Of a DNA stretch of 64,000 bases, positions 33,799-43,483 are shown in pieces. The position numbers were made by a program, and so were the translations under genes. Each line of letters begins with the position of its first letter. Positions within the stretch are counted from its first letter, which is position 1. The notes under the pieces were generated by a model. That model saw only the letters and a list, made by a program, of their open reading frames with translations, had not been told where the DNA came from and did no database searches. Origin of the DNA: an uncultured Clostridia bacterium (GTDB lineage: Bacteria; Bacillota; Clostridia; Oscillospirales; Acutalibacteraceae); assembly GCA_944385105.1 (NCBI GenBank), contig CALWVR010000030.1:1-64000 (forward strand). Reading direction: 5' to 3'.

Positions 33799-34017
33799 AT
33801 GCTACCTTTGGAGGTGATATTTACGATTAATAAAAATAATTTAACACCTAATATTCCAACTGGCATATCAATAGCGTCTTCACAAAATGTTGATGCAGTA
33901 AATTACTTTAGTGCCCTGTCTCAGGATGAGCAACAAGAAATAATCGATCATACTCATACAATTCAGTCAAAACAAGATGCAGATTCGTATGTAAATAGCT
34001 TTAATAACTTTTTATAA
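33799..34017 (+). CDS. Small hydrophilic protein, unusual start codon
   Basis: A frame from ATG 33799 gives 72 residues, but the strong GGAGGTGA site is inside it, at 33810-33817, and points to ACG at 33823 (or ATT at 33826) where an ATG would be expected. The protein from there is TINKNNLTPNIPTGISIASS and then NYFSALSQDEQQEIIDHTHT, a short helix-forming protein. GTG 33814 overlaps the ribosome binding site. I do not know its function. It follows the amidase gene and ends at a clear terminator. Confidence 0.55.
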   Translation: MLPLEVIFTINKNNLTPNIPTGISIASSQNVDAVNYFSALSQDEQQEIIDHTHTIQSKQDADSYVNSFNNFL

Positions 34018-34021
34018 AAAT

Positions 34022-34055
34022 ATAGTCCTTGATTTAAAATCAAGGACTATATTTT
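34022..34055. terminator. Terminator after small protein gene
   Basis: Perfect 14-bp stem: ATAGTCCTTGATTT (34022-34035) with its complement at 34037-34050, followed by Ts on the plus strand; it also lies downstream of the leftward ABC gene. Confidence 0.85.
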
Positions 34056-34098
34056 TCATTATTACAATATAATTAGATGAATAAATGTATTTACAAAA

Positions 34099-35895
34099 TC
34101 ATTTGCTATCTGCAAACTGACTATTATATAACTTAGCATAATAGCCGTTCTTTTTTATTAGTTCATCATGCGTTCCAATTTCTAAAATATCACCATCTTG
34201 CATATACATTATATTTTTTGCATCCACTATAGTTGATAGCCGATGGGCAATAATAAAACTCGTTTTTCCCTTGGTCATCTCGTCCATAGCCTCTTGTATT
34301 AAGACTTCTGTTCTAGTATCTACCGATGAAGTTGCTTCATCAAGAATCATAATTGGTGGATTATTCAGCATTGCTCTTGCTATAGTTATTAGCTGCCTTT
34401 GTCCCTGAGCTATGTTTTCAGCACCTTCATGCAAAATAAAGTCATATCCTCCAGGTAAAGTTTTAATAAACTCATCTGCTCTTGCTGCCTTAGCTGCTGC
34501 TTTGACCTCTTGATCAGTTGCATCAAATTTACCATATCTAATATTGTCCTTTATAGTTCCGGAATATAACCAGGTGTCCTGTAAAACCATTCCAAAAATT
34601 TCCCTTAATCGTCCACGCTTCATATCCCTAATATCTATTCCATCAATCTTTATTGCTCCAGATGTCACATCATAAAATCTCATAATTAAATTCACAAGAG
34701 TTGTCTTGCCTGCGCCTGTAGGGCCAACTATCGCTGTTTTGCTCCCTGCTTCAATATCAAGATTTAGGTCATGAATTAATTTTTGGTGAGGTAAATATCC
34801 AAAAGACACATGTTCAAATTTAACATTTCCTTTAAGTTCTTTAGGAAATTCAGGTCTATTTATATCCTTAACTTCCTCTTCTTCATCTAAAAATTTAAAT
34901 ATTCTAGAACTAGCTGAAGCTGTAAGCTGTATAATATTAGTTATTTGAAGCACTTGAGTTATCGGCATAGAAAACTGTCTTAAATATTGTATAAAAGACT
35001 GTATCATACCAATTGATATACCTCCCATTGAGCACATTATTCCTCCAATGGTAGCTACAAGTGCATACCCAAAATTACTCATACTTTGAGTTATTGGTAA
35101 TAAGGTACCGGAATAAAATTGACCATATCTTGAATTCTCATAAAGATTATCATTATTAATTTCAAAATTATCTATTACATCTTTTTCTTTTCCAAATGCC
35201 GTAACAACTTTATGCCCGCTATAATATTCCTCTACATAACCATTAAGGGTTCCTACATTATCTTGCTGCTTATCAAAATATTTTTTTGATCTTTTGGCCA
35301 TATCCGAAGCAATCCTTAATCCAAATGGAACTATTGAGAGTCCAATTAGAGTAAGTATAGGGCTTATTGATAGCATCAATATAAAAATTAAGACCACATT
35401 AAACAAAGCATTCAAAATCTGATATATGCTCTGTTGTAAGGAACTTGATATAGTATCAACGTCATTTGTAATTATACTTAATATGTCTCCATACGAGTTA
35501 CTATCATAATAATTAAGTGGCAATTTACTTAATTTTATATCTATTCTCTTTCTTAAATCAAAAATTGTATTTTCTGAGGCTGAAACAATAAGCCACATTC
35601 CTATATAAGTTAAAAGTGCTGAAAAAGAATATAGCAACAACATTATTATAACTAAACTTAAAAAACTTGATGTTGAAGAATCAGTATTATTACCCATAAA
35701 TATTGATGCAAGTTCATTAATAGCCAGCCCTGAGAATAGGGGTGCTAATGTATTTAATATAGCAGCTATTAATATTATAAAGACAGAAAGAAACAATTTC
35801 ATTCTATACGGTTTCATAAAAGAAAAAAGTCTTTTATATGAACTTAGTAAACTATTGTACGGTTTCTTTTTTCTTTTATCATCATTTTTCCTCAT
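34099..35895 (-). CDS. ABC exporter half-transporter (catalytic NBD)
   Basis: A 598-residue type IV ABC exporter half: six membrane helices (about 30-330) then an ATPase domain. Walker A is GPTGAGKTT and Walker B IMILDEATSSVD with the catalytic Glu. Its ABC signature is IAQGQ, with Ala replacing the Ser that contacts ATP gamma-phosphate. Together with the neighbour, which has the reverse pattern, this is what is expected for a heterodimeric exporter with one active and one degenerate ATP site. The neighbour lies 1 base upstream, so they are cotranscribed. The substrate (drug, lipid or peptide) is unknown. Confidence 0.9.
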   Translation of the reverse strand: MRKNDDKRKKKPYNSLLSSYKRLFSFMKPYRMKLFLSVFIILIAAILNTLAPLFSGLAINELASIFMGNNTDSSTSSFLSLVIIMLLLYSFSALLTYIGMWLIVSASENTIFDLRKRIDIKLSKLPLNYYDSNSYGDILSIITNDVDTISSSLQQSIYQILNALFNVVLIFILMLSISPILTLIGLSIVPFGLRIASDMAKRSKKYFDKQQDNVGTLNGYVEEYYSGHKVVTAFGKEKDVIDNFEINNDNLYENSRYGQFYSGTLLPITQSMSNFGYALVATIGGIMCSMGGISIGMIQSFIQYLRQFSMPITQVLQITNIIQLTASASSRIFKFLDEEEEVKDINRPEFPKELKGNVKFEHVSFGYLPHQKLIHDLNLDIEAGSKTAIVGPTGAGKTTLVNLIMRFYDVTSGAIKIDGIDIRDMKRGRLREIFGMVLQDTWLYSGTIKDNIRYGKFDATDQEVKAAAKAARADEFIKTLPGGYDFILHEGAENIAQGQRQLITIARAMLNNPPIMILDEATSSVDTRTEVLIQEAMDEMTKGKTSFIIAHRLSTIVDAKNIMYMQDGDILEIGTHDELIKKNGYYAKLYNSQFADSK

Positions 35896-35896
35896 A

Positions 35897-37624
35897 CTAA
35901 ACTTCCTCCTGACGTATTTGTGAATTTACAATTTCTTTATAAACATCACAATTCTTAAGAAGTTCATTGTGTGTACCTATCCCAACTACTTCATTGTTAT
36001 CAATTACTATTATTCTATCCGCGTCCATTATAGTAGAAACTCTCTGGGCAACTATAATGGTAGTAGCATTTTTTATTTCCTTAGAAAGTGCCATTCTTAG
36101 AGATTTATCCGTCTTAAAATCAAGTGCTGAAAAGCTATCATCAAAAATATATATCTCCGGTTTTCTAACAATTGCTCTAGCTATGGCTAGTCGTTGCCTC
36201 TGTCCACCTGAAACATTAGTCCCACCCTGAGATATTTTTGAATTAAATCCATCATCTTTTTTAATTATAAAGTCATAAGCCTGTGCTATTTTAGCAGCTT
36301 CTTCAATCTCATCTTCCGTAATATTTTTATCTCCAAATCTTATATTGCTATCAATAGTACCTGTAAATAGAACCGCTTTTTGTGGGACAAATCCTATCTT
36401 TGCCCGCAGTGATTCTAAACTGTAGTCTCTAATATCCACATCATCTATTAATATTTCTCCTTCTGTTACGTCATAAAGTCTAGGTATCAAATTGACTATA
36501 GTAGATTTTCCGGTTCCAGTCCCACCTATAATCGCCGTAGTCTCTCCAGGCTTTGATTTAAAACTTAAATTCTTAATAATTGGTTCATTAGCATCCTTAT
36601 ACATAAATGATACATTTTTAAATTCCAAATATCCCTTTTTATCAGTACTGTCTTTCGTATTCTCTTTATCTATTATTGAAGGTACAGTCCTTAAAACTTC
36701 ATCTGCACGATTTGCAGCAGTTACAACTCTCGGTAACAAAACAAAGATAACTGTAAGCATACTTACAGAATACATAATTTGAAGCACATATTGTAATACC
36801 GAAACGACTTCTCCTATTGTAAAGCTTTCGCCCTGGTAATGCTTAATATAAGAAAGAATAAGAAGTGAAGATGAAGTTGCAGGTATTATTAACGACAAAG
36901 TGGGAACTATTGCATTAGTAATCCTCTGCATTTTTTTGTTGTCCCTTTTATACTCAAGATTAATATTATTAAATTTATCACTTTCAAACTCAGTCGCACC
37001 AAAAGCCCTTATAACCCTAACCCCTGTTAACTTTTCTCTCATTACAAGATTTATTTTATCTATTTTCTTTTGTATTTTAGCCGAAAGAGGCATTGCCAAA
37101 TTCCCCAATAGTAGAATTGCTATAATCATAGCTGGTACAGACACAGTAACTACAAGTGCTAAGCTTGTGCTAACGCTAAAAGCTAATATTATACTACATA
37201 TGCATATAATTGGAGCTTGTATTGCAATTCTCAAAAATTGATTTAAAAAAGTCTGTACTTGATTTACATCATTATTAGTTCTAGTAATCAGTGATGAAGA
37301 TGAAAATCTATCTATCTCGCTCTCAGAAAAATATTGAACTTTCTCAAAAATTTGACTTCTTAAGCTCCTTCCTACTCCCATAGAAACAGACGCTGCTGAA
37401 TAGCTTGTAACTATCCCACAAGCTACACCTATAACTACAAGTACAAGCATTATCCCACCTATGCTAAGTGTTCCTACATAATCACTATTTGGAATCGTAT
37501 TATCAATCATGTTAGAAAGAAGTGCAGGTAGGCCTAATATACTCATTACCGTACCAAAGACAGATAATAAAATGAATAATAGTTCTTTTTTAAAATAAAA
37601 AACTTCCTTAAAAACTCTTCTCAA
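35897..37624 (-). CDS. ABC exporter half-transporter (degenerate NBD)
   Basis: A 575-residue exporter half. Six helices are followed by an ATPase domain with Walker A GGTGTGKST and a canonical signature VSGGQRQRLAIA, but Walker B reads IYIFDDSFSALD, with Asp where the catalytic Glu belongs. This matches the non-hydrolytic half of heterodimers such as BmrCD, TM287/288 or TmrAB. It starts at TTG 37624 after AGAGGGG. No regulator gene is adjacent. Confidence 0.9.
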   Translation of the reverse strand: MRRVFKEVFYFKKELLFILLSVFGTVMSILGLPALLSNMIDNTIPNSDYVGTLSIGGIMLVLVVIGVACGIVTSYSAASVSMGVGRSLRSQIFEKVQYFSESEIDRFSSSSLITRTNNDVNQVQTFLNQFLRIAIQAPIICICSIILAFSVSTSLALVVTVSVPAMIIAILLLGNLAMPLSAKIQKKIDKINLVMREKLTGVRVIRAFGATEFESDKFNNINLEYKRDNKKMQRITNAIVPTLSLIIPATSSSLLILSYIKHYQGESFTIGEVVSVLQYVLQIMYSVSMLTVIFVLLPRVVTAANRADEVLRTVPSIIDKENTKDSTDKKGYLEFKNVSFMYKDANEPIIKNLSFKSKPGETTAIIGGTGTGKSTIVNLIPRLYDVTEGEILIDDVDIRDYSLESLRAKIGFVPQKAVLFTGTIDSNIRFGDKNITEDEIEEAAKIAQAYDFIIKKDDGFNSKISQGGTNVSGGQRQRLAIARAIVRKPEIYIFDDSFSALDFKTDKSLRMALSKEIKNATTIIVAQRVSTIMDADRIIVIDNNEVVGIGTHNELLKNCDVYKEIVNSQIRQEEV

Positions 37625-37653
37625 GCAAAAGGCCCCTCTCTAATAAATTATTT

Positions 37654-38934
37654 TTAACTTGTCAATAATTTTTCAATTGTAGCAAGCTTCACACATATGC
37701 AGAATAATTGCATTGCTAAACTAAGTTCATCTTTCTCTGGATAAGATGGAGCAATTCTTATATTATTATTATATTTATCTTTTCCTTTAGGAAATGTCGC
37801 TCCTGCATTAGTTAATATTAGCCCGGCATTTTTGCAAAGCTCAACTACTCTAGATGCACACCCATTCATTACGTTAACACTAACAAAATATCCTCCTTTT
37901 GGCTCTGTAAAAGAAGCTATTTTATTTTCATTAAAGTTCTCTTTTAAGTATTTTAATACTATATCAAACTTAGGCTTTAAAATTTCTCTATGTTTTTTCA
38001 TGTGTTTTAATATATTCTTGTAATCTTTTAAAAAGTATGCATGTCTAAGCTGATTTACCTTATCGTATCCTATAGTCTGAACTGCGTACCGCTTCTTTAA
38101 TAAATTAATATTATTATTTGAAGCACCAAGAGCTGCTACTCCTGCTCCAGGAAAAGTTATTTTTGACGTAGAACAAAACACTATAGGTAAATCTTCATTA
38201 CCTTGTTTTATGCACTCATCCATTATATTCAATAAATTAGTGGGAGTCTCACTTAAGTCATGAACAGCATATGCATTGTCCCAAAATATTCTAAAGTCAC
38301 TGGCCTTAGGATGTAACTTAGCAAATCTCCTAACAACTTCATCACTATAAGTATACCCCTGAGGATTAGAGTACTTCGGCACACACCATATGCCTTTAAT
38401 ACTTCCATCCTCATGAACAAGTCTTTCAACCGAGTCCATATCTGGTCCATCTTCATTCATGTTTATTATTATAGGTTCTATATTAAAGTATTCAAGAATA
38501 GAAAAATGTCTGTCATAACCTGGACAAGGGCACAAAAATTTTATATCCTTCTGCTCTATCCAAGGTTTCTCAGTGGAGTTACCGCTAGTCATAAAACAAG
38601 AAATAGTATCAAACATCATATTAAGACTTGAATTACCCCCAACAATTATATTTTCTTGTTTTATTCCTAAAATCTCAGAGAATATTTTTTTCATCTCTAA
38701 AATACCATCAATTCCTCCATAGTTTAAGCAATCTAATCCATTTTCACTTACACAAGATGATTCTGAATCAATTATATCCAACATTTCCCTTGATAAATTT
38801 ATTTGCTCTATGCTAGGTTTTCCCCTAGCTATATTTAGGTTTAAATCTTTTTCTTTAAAATTAATATACTGATTTTCCAAGTCTAACTTCAAACTTAAAA
38901 GTTCTGACTTACTCATCTCTGGATAATACAACAT
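37654..38934 (-). CDS. PLP-dependent aminotransferase, Asp_aminotransf (Rv3722c-like) family
   Basis: A 426-residue fold-type I aminotransferase. The PLP lysine is in CSTSKITFPGAGVAALG (about residue 255); CPGYDRHFSI (about 135), KYSNPQGYTYS (about 184) and FWDNAYAVHDL (about 217) fit the family that includes mycobacterial Rv3722c, an aspartate aminotransferase. It would exchange aspartate and 2-oxoglutarate for oxaloacetate and glutamate. The start has GGGGG before it. It sits alone between the ABC genes and the phosphatase, each with its own spacing. Confidence 0.85.
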   Translation of the reverse strand: MLYYPEMSKSELLSLKLDLENQYINFKEKDLNLNIARGKPSIEQINLSREMLDIIDSESSCVSENGLDCLNYGGIDGILEMKKIFSEILGIKQENIIVGGNSSLNMMFDTISCFMTSGNSTEKPWIEQKDIKFLCPCPGYDRHFSILEYFNIEPIIINMNEDGPDMDSVERLVHEDGSIKGIWCVPKYSNPQGYTYSDEVVRRFAKLHPKASDFRIFWDNAYAVHDLSETPTNLLNIMDECIKQGNEDLPIVFCSTSKITFPGAGVAALGASNNNINLLKKRYAVQTIGYDKVNQLRHAYFLKDYKNILKHMKKHREILKPKFDIVLKYLKENFNENKIASFTEPKGGYFVSVNVMNGCASRVVELCKNAGLILTNAGATFPKGKDKYNNNIRIAPSYPEKDELSLAMQLFCICVKLATIEKLLTS

Positions 38935-38976
38935 AAAACCCCCTTTATAAATTGAACAACATTACCACTAATTAAG

Positions 38977-41253
38977 CTACATATCTATCGGTCTTCTTAA
39001 AATAAGCATCGTAATATCGTCTGCTTGATCCACACCTAATGAAAACTGGTCCACTCTTTCTTTTACTTCTTTTATTATATTCTCTATTTTCATATTCTGA
39101 GTGTCAAAACTGTTTAATGTTTTTATTAAACGCTCTTCTGAAAATAACTCTTCTGCTGCATTGACAGCTTCAGTTACTCCATCCGTATAAAAATAAATGA
39201 TATCTCCCTTTTTGATAGTTAAAGTATTTGTTTTATATTTAAAATCTTTAATTCCAGCTAAAACAAATCCAGGATCCACTTTTATAAAGTTAAATCTTCC
39301 ATTTTGTTTAATAAGAGGTAGATTGTGTCCTGCATTACTATATTTAAAAATCCCAGTATTTACTTCCAATATGCCAATAAATGCCGTTACAAACATTCCT
39401 GCATTATTATCCTCACAAAGCTGATTATTTACTATTGAAAGAACTTCTCCTGGCTCTTGACCACTTTTAAGTTGAGTCTTTATAAGCAATTTGGCCATCA
39501 CCATAAATAAAGAAGCCGGTACTCCCTTGCCCGAAACATCAGCAATTACAATAGCAAGACGATTTGCATCTATAAAGAAAAAATCATAAAAGTCTCCGCC
39601 AACTAATCGTGCCGGCTCCATGATAGCATATATTTCAATATCATTTCTTTGAGGAAACGGAGGAAATTTATTAGGTAGCATACTTGTCTGTATTGTCTTT
39701 GCAACCCTTAGTTCACTTTTTGCTCTTTCTTGTGTAGCAGTTGTCTCCTTCAATTTTTCTATATACATAGCCATATCATCAGTCATCTTATTAAAGTCTT
39801 TTGCAAGAGCCCCTATCTCATCTTTAGAATCAACATTTATCTTGTATGATATATCACCTTTGCCGATTCTTTCAGCCCCGTTAGACAAAACTGCTAAAGG
39901 TTTAGTTATTGCTTTAGAAACCTTAATAGATATAATAATAACAAAAATAACTATAAGTATAAAAGCAGCAACTTCAAGCCAAGCAACTCTATTAAAGATA
40001 CGGTCTATAAAACTTCGGCTATCCTTAACTTCATTTTCTACTTGAGTCTTTGCATTTGATATAGGGGATAAAATCTCGTTTTCTCCTATTAGAGTACATA
40101 AACTCCAATTCAAAGAACTTATTGGTGCATAAGATGCATAATAAATTATACCATTATTCTCTACCCTTTTTATTCCCTGTGAAAGAGTTTCCATATCGTG
40201 AATAAGTTCTTTACAACTATCCGATAAACCCTCCCCTTCAATGTTAAAACTATCTAAGCTACCATCTGAAAACACTATGTTACCTTTTTTATCTAGCATA
40301 AAAGTATATTTAACTTTATCAAAATTACTCCCTATAATATTATTTCTAATTGTATCTAGTAATATATCACAGCCTATCACTCCTGACATATTGCTTACAC
40401 TAGACCTATACGGTAGTGAACATGTAATGCACTGCCTATTATTAACATCTACATAAACATCCTGCCATACAGCAGTATTTTCCTTATTCTTCTTAGCATC
40501 TATATACCAGTTCCTCTGCGACGGTATATACTTTGTCTTGTCATTATACACAGAATATTCATAACAAACATTATTATCACTACCCAGGTATATGCTGTCA
40601 ATAAATTTACTGTTCTCATAAATAGGTTTAATTATATAATCTAAATTACTAATAATCCTCATTTCATTTCTTAAATCTTCCGGTACCCTATTATTACTTA
40701 CAATAATATTTTTTTCTTCCAATCTATTTCTTTCTTCGTTTGAAAAATTATCATACGAATTTACATCTGTTCTATAAAAATTACTATAATAATTTTTAGC
40801 CAGATACCAACTTGGGTCATACGGTAAAATCAAATTTTTTTCTAAAGATATATTGTTCATATCTACAGCATATATCTTTCCTTCTGCCAACGCTCTATTG
40901 TCAAGACTCCCCTTAGTAGTCATCTCAGGTAAAGGCAAGTCTTTTCCAACAAACCGTTCCCTATCATTAATTATCTCTTTTAAGGATTCTGATACTTCTT
41001 TTAAGTCAACACTTACTTCATCAAATATTTCATTAGCTTTTGATGCCTGTAGTTGTGCTATCTTAAGCATATATTGTGTACTTTGATCTACAATAGCAGC
41101 TTCGCTATCTTTATAAATATTGATACCAAAATTATTTATAATATTTTCTGAATAGTTTGATAAACTATCTATTCCATTATAAGATATATAAATTCCTATA
41201 GCTTGTACAAAGATTGCAACTAATAACATTAATATTAGTATCTTAGTCCTCAT
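38977..41253 (-). CDS. Membrane sensor PP2C phosphatase (dCache-HAMP-SpoIIE/RsbU type)
   Basis: A 758-residue sensor. Membrane helix 1 covers residues 6-25; an extracellular double-Cache-like domain reaches to about 415; helix 2 (VAAFILIVIFVIIISIKV) leads into a HAMP domain, a short coiled coil and a C-terminal PP2C/SpoIIE phosphatase domain. Conserved phosphatase residues are visible in VGGDFYDFF, VIADVSGKGVPASLFMVM, NAGHNLPL and YTDGVTEAVN. Such proteins usually dephosphorylate an anti-anti-sigma factor (STAS) in response to an external ligand. No STAS or anti-sigma gene is next to it, so its target lies elsewhere. Confidence 0.88.
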   Translation of the reverse strand: MRTKILILMLLVAIFVQAIGIYISYNGIDSLSNYSENIINNFGINIYKDSEAAIVDQSTQYMLKIAQLQASKANEIFDEVSVDLKEVSESLKEIINDRERFVGKDLPLPEMTTKGSLDNRALAEGKIYAVDMNNISLEKNLILPYDPSWYLAKNYYSNFYRTDVNSYDNFSNEERNRLEEKNIIVSNNRVPEDLRNEMRIISNLDYIIKPIYENSKFIDSIYLGSDNNVCYEYSVYNDKTKYIPSQRNWYIDAKKNKENTAVWQDVYVDVNNRQCITCSLPYRSSVSNMSGVIGCDILLDTIRNNIIGSNFDKVKYTFMLDKKGNIVFSDGSLDSFNIEGEGLSDSCKELIHDMETLSQGIKRVENNGIIYYASYAPISSLNWSLCTLIGENEILSPISNAKTQVENEVKDSRSFIDRIFNRVAWLEVAAFILIVIFVIIISIKVSKAITKPLAVLSNGAERIGKGDISYKINVDSKDEIGALAKDFNKMTDDMAMYIEKLKETTATQERAKSELRVAKTIQTSMLPNKFPPFPQRNDIEIYAIMEPARLVGGDFYDFFFIDANRLAIVIADVSGKGVPASLFMVMAKLLIKTQLKSGQEPGEVLSIVNNQLCEDNNAGMFVTAFIGILEVNTGIFKYSNAGHNLPLIKQNGRFNFIKVDPGFVLAGIKDFKYKTNTLTIKKGDIIYFYTDGVTEAVNAAEELFSEERLIKTLNSFDTQNMKIENIIKEVKERVDQFSLGVDQADDITMLILRRPIDM

Positions 41254-41469
41254 TTTTAACTTCTTAATTTTCTTTCACCTCTTTTTTCTACATAAATATT
41301 TCTTATTATGTTAATTTTTAAATTAATTAAAATTATAAAACAATATTTATAAAAACTCAATATTTTTTCCAATTAATTTATATTTTATGTTAATTATTTA
41401 TTAATTATTTGTTAAAAGCAAATTATCTGTTATAATTGTCTTAAAGACATTCAAGGAAGTAGGGAAATA

Positions 41470-41847
41470 ATGTACTTAGTTGGAATAGATATGATTGAAA
41501 TAAGTAGAATAAAAAATTCTATAAAAAATTTAAACTTTTTAAAAAGAATATTAAGTGAACAAGAATACAAACAGCTAAATGAAAAAAACTTTATAGCCCA
41601 AAGCGTAGCAATAAATTTTTGCGCAAAAGAAGCATTCTTAAAATTAATGGGGCTAGGTTTAGGAAACCTTGACTTAAGAGAAATAGAATTACTAAGAGAA
41701 AAAAATGGAAAGCCCTACTTAAATTTAAAAGGCAAAGCCTTAAATCTTGCAAGAGAAAAGGAGCTTAATTTTTCGGTTAGTGCAACACACACTAGAGAGT
41801 ATGCAAGCGTTGTAATTATAGCTTACAGCAAAAACAATTGTCAGTAG
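41470..41847 (+). CDS. acpS: Holo-[acyl-carrier-protein] synthase
   Basis: A 125-residue AcpS that moves 4'-phosphopantetheine from CoA onto apo-ACP. Magnesium ligands D7 (GIDMIEISRI) and E54 (FCAKEAFLKLMGLG) and the C-terminal FSVSATHTREYASVVIIA are visible. It heads an operon with nnrD and a lipoprotein, the arrangement typical of Clostridia, where alr usually follows but is not seen here. Confidence 0.94.
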   Translation: MYLVGIDMIEISRIKNSIKNLNFLKRILSEQEYKQLNEKNFIAQSVAINFCAKEAFLKLMGLGLGNLDLREIELLREKNGKPYLNLKGKALNLAREKELNFSVSATHTREYASVVIIAYSKNNCQ

Positions 41848-41858
41848 CGGAGGAAAAT

Positions 41859-42728
41859 ATGCAAGAAATAAATATGGACTTAGTAAAAAACATACTTCCT
41901 ATTAGGAAAAAAGATTCTAACAAAGGAACATACGGTACTCTTCTATGTATATGTGGAAGCTACGGCATGGCTGGTGCTTCTATTTTATGTGCCAAAGCTG
42001 CACAGAAGTGTGGAGTCGGAATGGTAAATATAGCTATACCTAAATCCATATATAATATAGTGGGTTCCAATATAGTTGAATCTATTTTTACTTTGTTAAG
42101 TGAAAACTCTAATGGAACAATAAGTTATAGCTGTAGACAAGACCTATTTTCAAGCTTAAAAAAGTCCACAGCTTGCGTTGTAGGGTGTGGGCTTGGAAAT
42201 AATCAAGACACAAAAATGATTGTCTATGACCTTATAAAGAAATATAAAAATAAATTAATTATTGATGCTGACGGAATAAATGCAATAAATGAGAATATAG
42301 ATATACTAAAGACGGTCAAGTCTAATATAATACTTACACCTCATATGGGCGAAATGGCAAGACTTCTAAAATTAAGTATACCAGAACTAAAAAATAATAA
42401 ATTGACAATAGCTAAAAAATTCGCTCAGAACTACAAAATTGTACTTGTATTAAAAGACTTTGAAACTTTAATAGCAACTCCCCACGGCAGTATTTTTATA
42501 AATAAAAAAGGAAACCCAGGTATGGCTACAGCTGGCAGTGGAGACGTTTTAGCTGGAATGATAGCATCATTTGCAGCTCAAGGTATATCCACCATTGATA
42601 GTGCTTTGGCTGGAGTCTATCTTCATTCTTTAGCCGGAGACATCTGTGCAGAAAAGTATTCAGAAATTTCCATGACTTCAGGAAATATAATAGAAGAATT
42701 GCCGTCTTTATTTTTAAAACTTCAATAA
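41859..42728 (+). CDS. nnrD: ADP-dependent (S)-NAD(P)H-hydrate dehydratase
   Basis: A 289-residue CARKD-family repair enzyme that restores damaged NAD(P)H hydrates using ADP. The ribokinase-like signature GNPGMATAGSGDVLAGMIAS is at about 215-234, with GTYGTLLCICGSYGMAGAS near the N-terminus and LTPHMGEMARLL in the middle. The epimerase (YjeF_N) domain found in fused proteins is missing. I chose ATG 41859 after GCGGAGGAAAAT, 11 bases past the acpS stop. Confidence 0.92.
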   Translation: MQEINMDLVKNILPIRKKDSNKGTYGTLLCICGSYGMAGASILCAKAAQKCGVGMVNIAIPKSIYNIVGSNIVESIFTLLSENSNGTISYSCRQDLFSSLKKSTACVVGCGLGNNQDTKMIVYDLIKKYKNKLIIDADGINAINENIDILKTVKSNIILTPHMGEMARLLKLSIPELKNNKLTIAKKFAQNYKIVLVLKDFETLIATPHGSIFINKKGNPGMATAGSGDVLAGMIASFAAQGISTIDSALAGVYLHSLAGDICAEKYSEISMTSGNIIEELPSLFLKLQ

Positions 42729-42741
42729 AAGGGGAATTCCA

Positions 42742-43254
42742 ATGCGACGGCTCTTATCTATTGCTTTTATTACTTTAGCGTTAATAACTCTCTTAACCTC
42801 ATGTAGCAACTCTAAGCCTGAAAATATTCAGCCTATTCTCTCTTTCAAAGGAGACATAATCTCAACTTCAATCTCCACTAAACAAAAGTTACTCGCCACC
42901 CTTACAGTAAACCCTTCCGGAACTATAGAGATAGAACCTACAACTACAAAAGGGCTAAAATTTATATATCAAAACTCTCAGTATTTAGTATCATATAATG
43001 ATCTTACATACCAAGCAGACTCCCCCTTTCTGCCTGATCAATCATTTGCTCTAGCTATTATACAAGTTATTAATAAAATTTCACAAGATACCGAAGTAGA
43101 AGCCATCAATTCTGATCCAGAAACTGTATCATTTTCCGGTTCAATTGACTTGGGAAACTTTGAATTACAAGTGGACAGAAAAACCCGATTTATAAAAAGA
43201 ATATTAGTACTTAACAAGATGGAAATCGACTTTAATAACTTGGTGAAAATATAA
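42742..43254 (+). CDS. Lipoprotein of acpS-nnrD operon
   Basis: A 170-residue lipoprotein: signal peptide 1-20 with lipobox LLTSC (C21), so the mature protein is lipid-anchored on the outer face of the membrane. The rest alternates beta-strands (ILSFKGDIISTSIST, LKFIYQNSQYLVSYNDLTYQ) like outer-membrane-lipoprotein-carrier folds (LolA/RseB/GerS-like), a group that in Clostridium includes the germination factor GerS. A germination role is possible, not shown. It has a GGGG site and follows nnrD by 13 bases. Confidence 0.75.
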   Translation: MRRLLSIAFITLALITLLTSCSNSKPENIQPILSFKGDIISTSISTKQKLLATLTVNPSGTIEIEPTTTKGLKFIYQNSQYLVSYNDLTYQADSPFLPDQSFALAIIQVINKISQDTEVEAINSDPETVSFSGSIDLGNFELQVDRKTRFIKRILVLNKMEIDFNNLVKI

Positions 43255-43306
43255 TAAATTTACTTTTTCCACGTTCATGCATAAAATAACTATACGGAGG
43301 TGTTTT

Positions 43307-43483
43307 ATGGATAAATGTTGTGGAGAAAAACTGATAACATTAGCTTCAGCTATATCCTTTCAAATATCACAAAATTCTAGCCCTGAACAAATAAGTCTAC
43401 TTGCCTCATTATTTACTATCATAGGGGATCAGCTAGCCTTACTTTCAATTACAAAGTCCGAGAGTGATGCAACATGCCAGTAA
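43307..43483 (+). CDS. Small protein (DUF6774-like)
   Basis: A 58-residue protein from ATG 43307 after GGAGGTGTTTT: MDKCCGEKLITLASAISFQI, then a helical SPEQISLLASLFTIIGDQLA stretch. The start at 43307 is certain because of its ribosome binding site. Small proteins of this type occur widely in Clostridia without an assigned role. It overlaps the cysK start by 10 bases, so it is coupled to cysK. Confidence 0.65.
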   Translation: MDKCCGEKLITLASAISFQISQNSSPEQISLLASLFTIIGDQLALLSITKSESDATCQ

